Assembly (NCBI GenBank): GCA_905221605.1
Contig: CAJNDS010002103.1
Location: 124,581 to 188,580, forward strand
DNA from: Symbiodinium natans
Taxonomy: Eukaryota > Sar > Dinophyceae > Suessiales > Symbiodiniaceae
Direction of reading: 5' to 3'
Length of the DNA: 64,000 nt
Each line of letters begins with the position of its first letter. Within the stretch, counting starts at the first letter, position 1. Positions 22,501-34,500 of this stretch are shown in pieces. The translations under genes and the position numbers were made by a program. The notes beneath the pieces were generated by a model. It worked only from the letters and a program-made list of their open reading frames with translations, did not search any database and was not told the DNA's origin.

Positions 22501-25500
22501 TTCAGGAGCTCAGGGTTTCAGGGCCCCTCAGGGTTTCGTAGCTTGTGGCCCCTTAACCTCGCATCCAAGATGCGAATTCTCGGAAACACCTCGACATGGA
22601 CCTGATCATTATGGTCCCACTACGCAAAGAAAGGCTTAAACTCCAGAAGTCCCTAGCATAGCCCTAAGCTCTAGACCCGAAGCCATACCCCTAAACTTTA
22701 GGGTTTAGGGTTTAGGGTTTAGGGTTACACTCTGCCTTCTAACGGGTCACTGCAGCTCCTCAAGGGCTGGGCGCTGCGCGTAGGATCGGCTTCGGGCCTG
22801 GTGCGGTTGAGGGGAGGGATCCCAAACCCTCACTACACCCGAGACCCGAAATCCTGAACCCTAACCCTATTAAACCCTGCACGCTGAACCCTAAACCTTA
22901 CAGGGCTCATGGATTACCCCCCCCAAGCTCTCAAAGTCGTAGCTCCCCTTTAATGGCTAGTAGACGGATTGCCTGAATCAGAAACCCGTTTAAACCAATA
23001 CAGTTGAACCTCAGGGTTCTGCACAGAGAGCCATGGAAGCCTCAGTGAAGGAGCATGCCTTAATCTATATTCAGCTCCCTCTTATGATTTGCGGTCTAAC
23101 ACTGAACCCTGAACCCTAAACCCTTACCTTTAACTGAGTGGTTGTCTGGGCTTGTCTGGGTGGGTACAGTAAACTCCAGAAAGTTGGAGCATGGTTTAAG
23201 GATGATTAGAGCTGGGATTCCCTTTCGTATACCTTTTGGGGTATGGTATACCTTGTGGGGTATGGGGATGAGGATGTTCCAACTTTTTGGAGTTTACTGC
23301 AATGGGTTTCAGGAGCTGGGACTCTGGTTGGGGCGACTGTATCCACGTTTATTCGAAGTTTGGAGCCATGGGCCCTTAGTATGGTCCCTGATATAGTGTA
23401 TATAGGATGAAAAAAACAGGGGGGCCCAAAGTAAGGGCCCATATTTCGAATCCACCATTCCTCAAAGTTGTAGCAAGGTCTCAACTACAAAGTTCGAAGC
23501 TTAGGGTGGAGTGTTTTGAGTTTAGAGAGTTACAACATCCTAAGGGAGGAGGAGAAAGAAAGAGGAGGAGTGTCATCTAGATCCCCCGTGCTCCTGTATG
23601 AGCTCCACTAAACAAGGTCATAACAAGAGGCCCCTGTTGAGAACTCGGGGGCCGAAGAAGCGAGAGGAATCTCTCCCCTCCTTCAGCTGCCACATCCCAA
23701 GTGGCAACCACGGACATGTCTTGCCGAATGGGGTTTCAAAGGCGGCAACCTGAGCCCAACGCCCCAAACCCCAGACCCTGCGTAAACCCTAAACCCAATC
23801 TTGGCCCAACAATAGAAAAGCCGTTCAACACTTGCGCCTTGAGTGTGCAAGCGACCCCGAACTCCTCCCCTCAGCGTCGAGACACATCCTCCTCCGTCCA
23901 GGCCACGCCGAACCCTGCATGCACAGTTCCTGATCTCAGGGAGCCCTGAAACTACCATTTGCTTAAGAACACCCCCCAAAAAAGAGATAACCCCTATATA
24001 TTTACCGATATGTGTTTTTTCTTTTTTTTGTGGGATGAGGGGTCCTTAAGCAAATGGTAGTATTCGGTTCGCATCCATGGGGTATTCAGGGTTCATGAGG
24101 TTTAGGGGTTCATGCTTCCGAGGCACGCGGGTGGGAAGCTCAGGGTACTCCAAAGTTCAACCCTAAACCCCTGGCATCTGGTGGATTTAGGGCTTCGGGT
24201 GTTAGGGTCTACTTGGCGGTTCATGGTGCTTAGTAACCAACTAACAAGTGGGATATATCTACACTTTTACTTGGGTTATAAGTACCCTGAACCTCCAAGT
24301 AGGGCATGACCCGACGTCTTGGTGCCTTGGCCCTCTTCCGGTCGTTCAGCACCGCAGGCATCGCACGAGGTAGCGTCGGGCGCGTTCCTGGGAGCAGCGG
24401 AGGAATCACGGTTGGGTTCGGGGGCCGGTGGCCATCATAAGGCCGAGGGGCTTATGGCTTCTAGTGGTCGTCGTGCTTCGAGGGGGGGGGGGGGGGGGTG
24501 GGGGGGGGGGGGGGCGCTAAAGGGTGATGAACATACCGAAAAAATGTTACAGCAAGCACTTCTGATTCCAGCTGTCCACCCTAAACCCTAAACCCTAAAC
24601 CCTAAACCCTGAACCCTGAACCCTGAACCCTGAACCCTGAAGCCTGAACCCCAAACCGAGAAAGGGCAAAAGCCTGTGACCCCACCGATCCCCCAACATT
24701 TTTTCAAACGAAGCCATACCCTGCCAGGGCTTCCCAACTACCCTTGCCCTACAGGTTTAGGGTTTAGGGTTTAGGGTTTAGGGTTTAGGGTTTAGGGTTT
24801 AGGGTTTAGGGGTACCTACCCAGGAGTAACCTGGGAATAAAAATGGTACGCTTTTGGTTTCAAGGGGATTATCAGGGAACCCCAAGCCCCAAAAAAAAGG
24901 AACTAAGGGCCTCCTCCGGGTCCTAGGTAGTATATGCTTGGGCTTTACATACCTTAAAGATGCTCCCCCTTGACGGCCCACGTGTACACCATGAAGCTTT
25001 TCTTGGTAGCACGTTGCCATGCTACAATAAGGGTACCCTTCTTTGGCTTGGTTACTTTGAAAAAAGGACCTTGAACCAACAGAAAGGAGAAACCAAAAAC
25101 AAAGGCACCACTGGACTACCAAGACCAAAATTTAGTGAAAGCCAAGACGCTCCAACGTGCAAAAGTTGCAAGACCAAAGCGCTGGCGGTAAGGGGCCTGG
25201 ACCGGTGTAGGGTTTAGGTTTCAAGGTTCTTGGGTTGGGATGCTCCCCTTACACTAACAGTCCTCAATGGGGATTATCGTCCCCCCCCCCCTCCCCCTAT
25301 TACAATCCCTACTAAGGACTGCCTTAGTAGAAGGGGGAACATCCGAATTCTTGCGAGTTCAGGCAGGTTGGGGGCCCCCAGAATGAAGGCACCCTTGATT
25401 TGCAGCAATATGGACTGGATGGTTTAGGGTTTAGGGTTTAGGGTTTAGGGTTTAGGGTTTAGGGTTTGGGGTATAGGGTTTAGGGTTTAGGTAAGGACTG

Positions 25501-28500
25501 CTTCTTCCCCGTGGTCCCGAATAACCGTGAAGGGTTTACTCTTTTTGCTCCCGCCTTCAATCAGGACGCTCCGCAGTGACCCTGTGTTTTTGCAAGTGCT
25601 TAGCAATTCCAGCAGCGATGTCCGTCTCTGATTTGTTGCGGCAGTCCAGATACACAACACTTGGCCCAAAGACCATGTCAATGTAGCCTTGGGCCCTCTT
25701 CGTTTTGTCAAACTCGTGCTCGGGTCCACATGGTGGCGCTGGCGGGTAGGTGTCCTCCACCTTCAATGGCAATACTGTCACATCGTTCTCATAATCCAGT
25801 GCAAACTTGAGCTCCTTATGTGAGGAATATGAAGACGCAGTCTTTTCGCCATAATGCTTGGTGCAAACTGCCAGCATGGTGCCTTGTTCGCTCCGGAGTC
25901 GGTGAAGATACCTATACTGAGCTTGGAACCCTAGCAAAAAATATGGTATGCTGTTTCTTAGGAATTCTAATGCCCCAAAATTAAAAATGATTTCTAAGTC
26001 TCCCTAAGGTACTCTGTGGTCAAATCACCAAAACTATCTCCAGCATCAGCCGCGACCATCAGTACGTCGTACTTGTGATCCCGGAGTATGCTGAAGACTT
26101 GACGGAACTTCCTCAGGACGTTTAGTGGGCTTTGCAATGCCACTGTTGTTTCAAAAACTAGGCAGCACACCGTTGAAAAAAAAGAAAAGATGCCACACAT
26201 GGGTCTAGTGAGTCTAAGTGTCATTTCCACGGGTCCTCCATCAAACCTTGCAGAAAACATAGCGACTCGTGTTCCTTCACCAGTTGGGATTGCAGTCGGA
26301 GATGCTTCTTTTTCGGGTGGTTTGGCATCAGCCACTGCAGCTGGGTTGCGCTGGGCATCGACCATCGAAAGCACGTGGAGAGCTTCCCTGGCTGCCTTCT
26401 TAACTTTCCGCTTCCCATGCTCAGCAAGGCGGGTCAGCACCGCGATGCCATCAGCTTTCAAGATGTTTTCTTTGGCCTCCTGATTGTTGGCCAGATTTCG
26501 GAGGGCCCTGGCAGCGTGCCATTTGGCATCATCACTGCCATTGACCACTAAGGCCAAGAGTGCTTCACCTCCGTGAACTCGGCTGATGGAAACGCGGTTC
26601 TCATCTGATCTCGCAGCCCAAGTTCCCAGCTGCTCGGCAGCTTGACACTCGTCGAGGCCACACTCCAGATCCATCACCTGGCGCTGGAAGTGCCTGCGGC
26701 CCAGCCCATGGCTTAGCTCTGGCAAATCCTCCAGAGCCATCTCAGCGTACTCCAGTGGCCCAGTCCCACGCTTCTCGTCCCAATGATATGTGGGATCTCT
26801 GGCCAACGCCTCGAGCGCTTCCTGGCCGCCGCAGGCCACAAGTGCCCGGGTCACCTGCTCGTTGCCTTTTCGTGCCAACTCATTGCCTTTCTTTGCTAAG
26901 GCCCACAACGCATAGGCCGCATTCCGCTGCGCCTCACCGCCTCCTTCCTGCAAAAGCTGCACCAGAAGTGGCAGCCCGCCTTCGGCCTCCACCGCCAACG
27001 GGTTCGAGGCTTCGCGAGTTGCCCAATTTCCCAAAGCACACGCGGCCGACGCCTTCGCGTCCTCGCTGGCCTGGGTATCCTTTAGGATAAGGATCTCCTC
27101 TCGGATCTCCTGCTTGCTCGCCATGGGTTCTGTGCAATCTTTGGGGTGAAACTGTCTTCGATGTGAAACTTGGAACTGTAAAAAATAGCTGCAATGTGAA
27201 AACTCTTGAAACTCTAATGCAGTGACATTTTAACCGTCTTGATGTCTTGAAAAGCTAGTCACTGCTCTTGGTCCCAAAGCAACTGAAGCCGGAAACCTCT
27301 CAAACTTCCGTGTTATCGCAAGAAGTCAACCGTATCAGTCCTTGCTTTAGGTTTCTTGGCTGGTTGCACCCTAAACCCTAAACCCTAAACCCTAAACCCT
27401 AAACCCTAAACCCTAGACCCTAGACCCTAGACCCTAAACCCTAAACCCTAAACCCTAAACCCTAAATTCAACAAAAGGACTCCCTTTGGGCCACCCCTAT
27501 AACCCCGAACGAGGAGGTCTGGGAGTTCCGCAGCTTTGAGGCTCACTGTGACCCTCTACTCTGCTCTCCTTCAGGGTTTTTGTATAGGATTTAGGGTTTA
27601 GGGTTTAGGGTTTCGGGTTTAGGGTTTAGGGTTTAGGGGTACCATACACTTTTTCAAGCCCTGAGCCCAGCAGAAGGAGTACTTTCACCATGAAAAGCCA
27701 AGTGCTAGGGTTTCTCAGCGAGTTCTTCGGTAGCATTGCTTTTCAACGGGGAGGGGGTCAGTATAAAGGGCACCCTGCTAACATTTTGGAAACTCCCATA
27801 CGCCTGCCAGAAAGCGTACTCATCGAACAGAGCAATTTGAACTCTAAGGCCCTAAACCCTAAACCCTAAACCCTAAACCCTAAACCCTAAACCCTAAACC
27901 CCCAAAAAACCCGGGCCTAAGGCAGACTCATGAGGCAGGTATCTCTCCGCGGCGCTACCTTGGTCGCTGTGCCCAAGCCAGACGGAAAGGGCTTCTCATC
28001 GCCTTCCCTATAAGGATCCACGTACCTATATAGTATATACTTGGGCCTGAAACCAGTCCATGGTTACGATAATATCAAAAAAGTTGAATGTTTATTCCTG
28101 ATTGGGTTTAAGTACCCTTAAAAATGTAAATGTTACCCAACTATGACAAAGGAAAGGGGGTCCTATATAGTAGCTTGACGGCCCAAGTATATGCATATGT
28201 ATATATATGTGTACTATATAGGCACATGGATCCTTAGGGTTGAATGCCTTGGCGTTTAGAGGTTGGGGCGAGATGTCTCCCCAAGGGGAAGAAGGCTGCA
28301 ATGGCTGAAGGCCGAGACGCAAGCCTGTGACAGCAAAAGCTCCAGACCTGGTGCTTGGCTTTCGGGTTTAACTGAGTTCTTGCGAATTCTAACCCTAAAC
28401 CCTAAACCCTAAACGCTAAACCCTAAACCCTGGTAAAGTAGTTGCCGTAATTGGGCTGTCCAGCAAACATCCAAGTGCCCTGATACTGTGATCCACTTTC

Positions 28501-31500
28501 AGTTTCTTCAAGTTACAGCACAGCAGCTTATAAGGGTCATACTCAGGAATGATGCTCTTCTATAGCCAGAGGGTCCATTTGTAGTACTGTTATGGAATTA
28601 GGTACCCCAAAACCCTATTCAGTATGGGTTTTGGGTACCTAATTTAATTCCATAAGAGTAATACAAATGGACCCTCTGGGATAGCCAGTGTGCAGAAATA
28701 TGCTCATGACGTGCCTCCCGCAGTGATCTGTCCATCTTCTCTCTGGATCATGGAGGCGATGAGCACGGCAATGGCAACACATGCCGCAGTGGACCTGCCG
28801 CAAGAACATTCATGGGTTCCCCTACTACTAAACCCTCTATGATACCCCCCCCTAGGTTCCCTCCATAATTGAGGCTAATTAGTAAGGGGAGAACCTAGGG
28901 AGGGGGGGTCGTACAGAGGGGGTAGTAGGGAAACCCATGAAACATGGTCAGAGCATGGAGGTGTGGGAAGATGAGTAAGGATAGCTAGCAGCCCACTGCT
29001 GATTCCTACCCAAACTCCCGAAAATTCATGTGCCTATAGTCACATCCATGTTTGGGGCCTTAACGGGGTTCCTGCTATGGTTAGTAGCTCTCAGGCCCAA
29101 GTATACAAGTGTGTACTACAGATACGTGGAGCCTTGAGGAGCAGAAGCAAAAGATTTGGTGGCCACAAAGCACTCATGGATCAAACTCTCAAGAGCACAA
29201 TGGGACTGCGCGCGTCGAAGCAAAACCATGTCATCTTTAAAGGCAATAGGGCCTGAAGCCCCAGCGCGACCCCCGCAAACTTCTTAATTCTGCCCTTGAG
29301 GCAAAAAACCCGTATGAACCCTAAGCCCCAAACCCCTCTTAGACCCTACAGGCCCCCACATTCAGCAAAAAACCTCTCTAAAGGTTATATGGGCCCTTAA
29401 TATGGTCCCGTACCTTCCTTGATGAGTTCCGAAGTATGTGCCTGTGGGTTGTTTTGGGCATATGGAGTACGGTATGTATTTCTTGTACCCCTAAAAGGAC
29501 ACCCAATATGTACTCCCACCAATACGAAAAGGGAACCTTATATAAACTCACCAAAAACAGTAATATAACCCCTACTTCATATCTTAATCCCTGTTCCCCT
29601 AGGAAGAAAAAAGGATCTTTTTGTCTACATGTAAGAAAGCCCATAACCCAAAAAGCAAAAAGGATCCCTAACACTGAGCTAGATATAAGGGGCATCGCCT
29701 GGGGTCCGCGTGCGTCACCTCCGCGAAGACCTTGGCATCCTCCGCAGCATGGGCAGGGCCTCGAGGCGCGCTCGCTTGGAGGTCCATCGAGGTTATAAGC
29801 AGGCTTAGGGTTTACGGTGTAGGGTTTAGGGGTTTAGGGTTTAGGGGGTTTAGGGGTTTAGTGTTTAGGGTTCTGGAGGTTCATGGGCACTTCGTAGGGT
29901 AACTATGGTGAAGAAAACCTGTTTAGAGCTCTTATAACCCCACCTTTTATGTACTCATCCACAAACCGTACACCCTGAAACCCAAAACCACAAACCCTAA
30001 AGGCTAAAACCCCCATAAGCCCTGAAATCCCCTACGCCCGGACCTTAAAACCTTAAACCCTAAAGGCTCAAACCCCTATATAAGCCCTCGACCCCCTGGT
30101 CTTAGTGGGGAATAAGGGACTTAGGGCCCTATATATATATATATATATAAATACCCTTTAAGGGATTCTACAGGGTACCCCTAAACCCTAAACCCTAAAC
30201 CCTAAACCCTAAACCCTAAACCCTAAACCCTAAACCCTAAACCCTAAACCCTAAACCCTAAACCCTAAACCCTAAACCCTAAACCCTAAACCCTTAACCC
30301 TTAAACCCTAAACCCTGAACCCTAAACCCCATTACCTACTAAGAACCAGACAGTAGAATCGCCAGATGCTCTTCCTCGTGCCAAGCTGCCGCGCAGACCG
30401 GAAGCTGCCGCCCTCATCAACGCCCCGTTCCTGACAGGTGTTTAGGGTTTAGGGTTTAGGGTTTAGGGTTTAGGGTTTAGGGTGTAAGGTGTAGGGGTTA
30501 GGGTTTCGGGTTTAGGGTTTAGGGTTTAGGGTGTAGGGTTTGGGGTTGGGATGATGCCCCTTATACTAACAGTCCTTGAATAGGGATAATAGTACCCCCT
30601 AGTCTAATCCCTACTAAGGACGGTTAGTATAACGGGGAACATCCCAAGGTTTCGGGTTCAGCGGTGCCCGACGAGACATGAAACTGATCACTCAGGATTG
30701 AGGTTTGGGGTTTGAGGTTGGCCCTTGAGGTTGGGGGTTTGGAGCCCCCTCCCCCGGCAACGTCAACAGGAGGAGAAAGACCCATAACAATCCCTTCTGC
30801 AATTCACAATCTTCCCTGTTCCCTTATCCACTCCGTCCTTTGGCACCAGGAAGTTGCAGATGTGCTAGCCAACTCTGTACACCCTAAGGCTCTGAACTCA
30901 CTATCTCTCGCCCCAAGGTGCGGCGCAACGCAGCGCCCCAGAAGGTCCCAAGCCCGCCTGTGCAGCGAGCTTCAAGGGCTTAATTCTTTTGGAGGGTTTA
31001 GAGCTTATGGGCTCACTGCTTTGGAATTTCGGGTTTTAGGTCCACCCGTGTTCTTCAGCTAGAGGAGCCAATTCTAGCGCTTATGCCACGGAAGATCACG
31101 GAAGCCAATATTACTACCACCACTACTATAGATCGCATATCGGCTATTCTGGCCCATACATAAGCTGCTGAACACAACTATGCCAACCAAAACAGGCCTT
31201 TGCAGGGCCACCAGCAGGAGTTTGGGGTTTGCTCATTCGTGCGAACCAACCCTTGCGAATGCGATACCGTTGGCAAAGGTATCGGTCAGAGTCCTTTTTG
31301 GGTGTTTAGGGTTCAGGGTAGGGGTTGAGTGAACATATGTCAACATCATTTATTGGAAATAAAAGTAAAGAGCCATGGTAAAACCAACATTCAAGCCCAG
31401 CGACCCCTCTGCGCCCCTAACTAAGCCCCAACAACCCTATAAACCCACAGGCCCTCACCCTAAACCCCAGAGCCTAAACCCTAAACCCCAAACCCAAAGA

Positions 31501-34500
31501 CCCTACATCCGATTAACCCATGAAGGCTATGAACCCCGAACCCATCCGCCCAAACAGACAAGGAACCGAGCCGCGTCGGCGGGGCGCTCCAGGAAGAAGG
31601 GTTCATCGAGCACGCGCGCCGTGCTCCTTTTGGGAGGGGAATGTGGGGCTGGGGTTTGGCGCAGAGGGTATGGGTATAACAAGGTTTTACAAGGGCTTAG
31701 GTTTCTGGAAGCAGTTGAAAGTCTTTGGGTTGGCGGTTCTTTGTTGAAGGCTATAGGGGCTGAGGGTTTAGCATCATCGCGTTCAGGGATGAGGGGCAGG
31801 GTTATGCAGAGTTTCGGGTTTAGGGTATTCTCCCGTCTACGGGTTCAACGGAGTTCCCGGTATTCCACGAATGCCAGGGAAGGGTCGATGTGGTCGTTCA
31901 GAACTTGGGGGTCCAGGATTGAAGGCTATACAGGGTCTTAGCGCTCTAGGGTTATAGGGTTGAAGGGTGATTTTGGTTTAGGACAGTCTCGCATGTAGGG
32001 CTTGGCATAGTTTTGGGGTTTTAGGCTACGGGATGCTTCGGGAACGTTGAGGAATTTGAGTTGCGGGCTTTTGGGTCGAGGAACCTTCCCATGCCGCACC
32101 CGCCGGTGTCGCCAAGTTCCTTGGTGATGGCTCTTCGGTGGCTCGGGCTTGGGCTGACGGGGTGGGGGGGGTGGGGGCCGGGTGGTGTTGGGTCTAGGCC
32201 TGGGCTTAGGCCTGGGCAGGTCTGCTGAGTGGAGACCCCTCAACTTTCAGAGGGTTGCTGAATGGCTGAATGTAGAGTCCCAGGCACTGGGAAGCCAACT
32301 TTGTGCCTCAGATGTGCTTGGGCTCTCAAACGTGCCCACTCGCATGCCCAGTGGCAGCCTATCCGTCCACATATCTCTCTGTACATAACATACCTTTATG
32401 TATTCTGTTATATACATATACGTGATAAGCAGTGTGTATGCATACACGCATCTGCAGAGAGGGGACTGAGGCTCAAGGTCAGTATCTTCTTGAAAGCCTG
32501 ACTATTTGTGAGATACGTAGTTGGGTTGAAGGGGTTTAGGGTACTCGCGCCGGGTTATTCAGGGGATTTAGGAGTTTGGGGCATCTAGGGCCGGGTTTAG
32601 GGTATTGAGGAATTGAGGGGTTCCGGGTTTAGGGTTCGATCGGAGAGCTCGGCCATGGGGGTTGCAGTTCAAGGTGGATTCCACAGGGTGCCCATTTTTG
32701 ACGGTTCCTACAGCATGGGGGATTTATGAATCTGGGATGCAGTGGATTGTGCTGCGGATTGCTCACCTCAGCACGAGGCCTTCAGCTGCGACGACACTAC
32801 ATCCTAAACCCCGCGCCTGGTGCACCAAAGCCCAAATCATGACAAGCTTTAGCCCTCAAAGAGAAGCAAAAGCTAAGCCAGGTTGGCCCTTGAACCCCTC
32901 TGAGCGATATTCCCAACTCAGGGTACTCTTAAACCCAATAGTATGGGTGGCCTAAGCTAGCAAGCTTTCTACATGCCAAGCCCGGTGCCAGCTCATCAGC
33001 CGCTGCGCAAACTCCCTGGGATCCGGCGGGCGCAGCGCCGCGCCCGCGGATGCGGGCAGGAGGCACCTGGAGCGGGAAAAAACCTTAGGGTACTCACCGG
33101 GGCCCTTAGTATCGGGCCTTCATGGGGTGCTATGTACCCCTTGTTTACACCCTTTAAACTTTAAAGAACAACGAGGACCATGCTAAGAAAAGAAAAAATG
33201 AGGGTGTACGGCTTGCGAAGCTTGGGGAGGTTGGTGGGGCTTAGGGCACAGAGTTGCCTGGGATCCCCAACTCACCAGCTACCCTGCTTCCCGGGTTTAG
33301 GGTTTTTAGGGTTTTTAGGGTTTTTAGGGTTTTTAGGGGTTTTAGGGTTTTAGGGTTTTAGGGTTTTAGGGGTTTAGGGTTTAGGGTTTATAGGGTTTAG
33401 GGCTTAGGGCGATACTCTGTACACTTGGAGGGTTGGAGCCCTGCAAAGAACAGGTGGGTCGGGTCCAGGGCTTCGTAAGGCTTTCCAGGCCTTCAGGGCC
33501 TTTTGTTATGCTTGGGTTTAGGGTTTAGGGTTTAGGGTTTAGGGTTTAGGGTTTAGGGTTTAGGGTTTAGGGTTTAGGGTTTAGGGTTTAGGGTTTAGGG
33601 TTTAGGGTTTAGGGTTTAGGGTTTAGGGTTTAGGGTGATAAGGGGTTGAGCTCCTGCTCCTCGTCAATGCCTGGGGCGAGGAAGGACCGGGTTAGGATTC
33701 GCCGAGGGTGGGTGCTTGTCCTTGGTAGCCCAGTGACCATCTTGTAATCCTAAACCCTAATCCCTAAACCCTAAACCCTAAACCCTAAACATCCCTAAAC
33801 CCTAAACCCTTTTTTGGGTTGGGTACTTCAGAAGGGAACCCAGAGCCCCCCCAAAAAGGGTAAAGGGCAACAATGGGTCTTCAAGTGTCCAGGCCTGAGA
33901 ACCAAGACCAGCTGGTCAGTATCATCTGTCCAGTCCTGCAGATCTGAGACTTTAACCCTGCTTTGGAGTAGATCCTGCCAAAAAAAGTATATACTTTCTA
34001 GGTATAAGCAGCTACAACAGGAACCCAGAACCAAAAAAAGTACTAAAGTATCGTACTCCAAAACCCAGTGTTTCGCACTAGACTACCGAATGCAGGGATG
34101 GGGCGAACTTTTGCAGGCCGAATATTTTCAGACGTGACTTTGAGCCTGAGGAAACAGGCTTTTGTCGGGGCAAAGGCTCACCAAGCAAATGCATCTTGCG
34201 GATTGCGCTGCCCACGAATACCTTCAAAGAGCACGATCTACAACAATGATCACCACCCCCCCCCCCCCCCCCCCCCCTCCCACCCCCTCGCCCCCACTCC
34301 CCAGCCCCTGTAGAACCCCTGAAACCTCAACCCCATGCTACCTGAACTGTGCTCCCTAAACCCTAAACCCTCAAGTCTATAAACCCTAAACCCTCAACCC
34401 TATAAACCCTAAACCCTAAACCCGAAACCCTAAACCCTAGACCCTATACACCCTAAACCCTATAAACCCTATAAACCCTAAAAACCCTAAAAAACCCTAA

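Noticed and set aside
27511-27545. Possible ARH exon (SLKAAELPDLL)
   Set aside because: Its phase fits neither ARH exon 10 nor 11, which join each other directly.
29378-29695. 105-codon hydrophobic minus-strand frame
   Set aside because: It lies in a dispersed repeat also seen near 43440-43590, and the frame is not kept there.
30355-30440. Plus-strand exon reading SPDALPRAKLPRRPEAAA
   Set aside because: The minus strand encodes the diagnostic NGALMR segment of ARH. It shows that real exons here are often open on both strands, so openness alone does not set the strand.
31843-31906. Minus-strand exon-like segment (VLNDHIDPSLAFVEYREL)
   Set aside because: It lies between ARH exons 6 and 7, which already join in phase and match the family without it; it could be an exon remnant.
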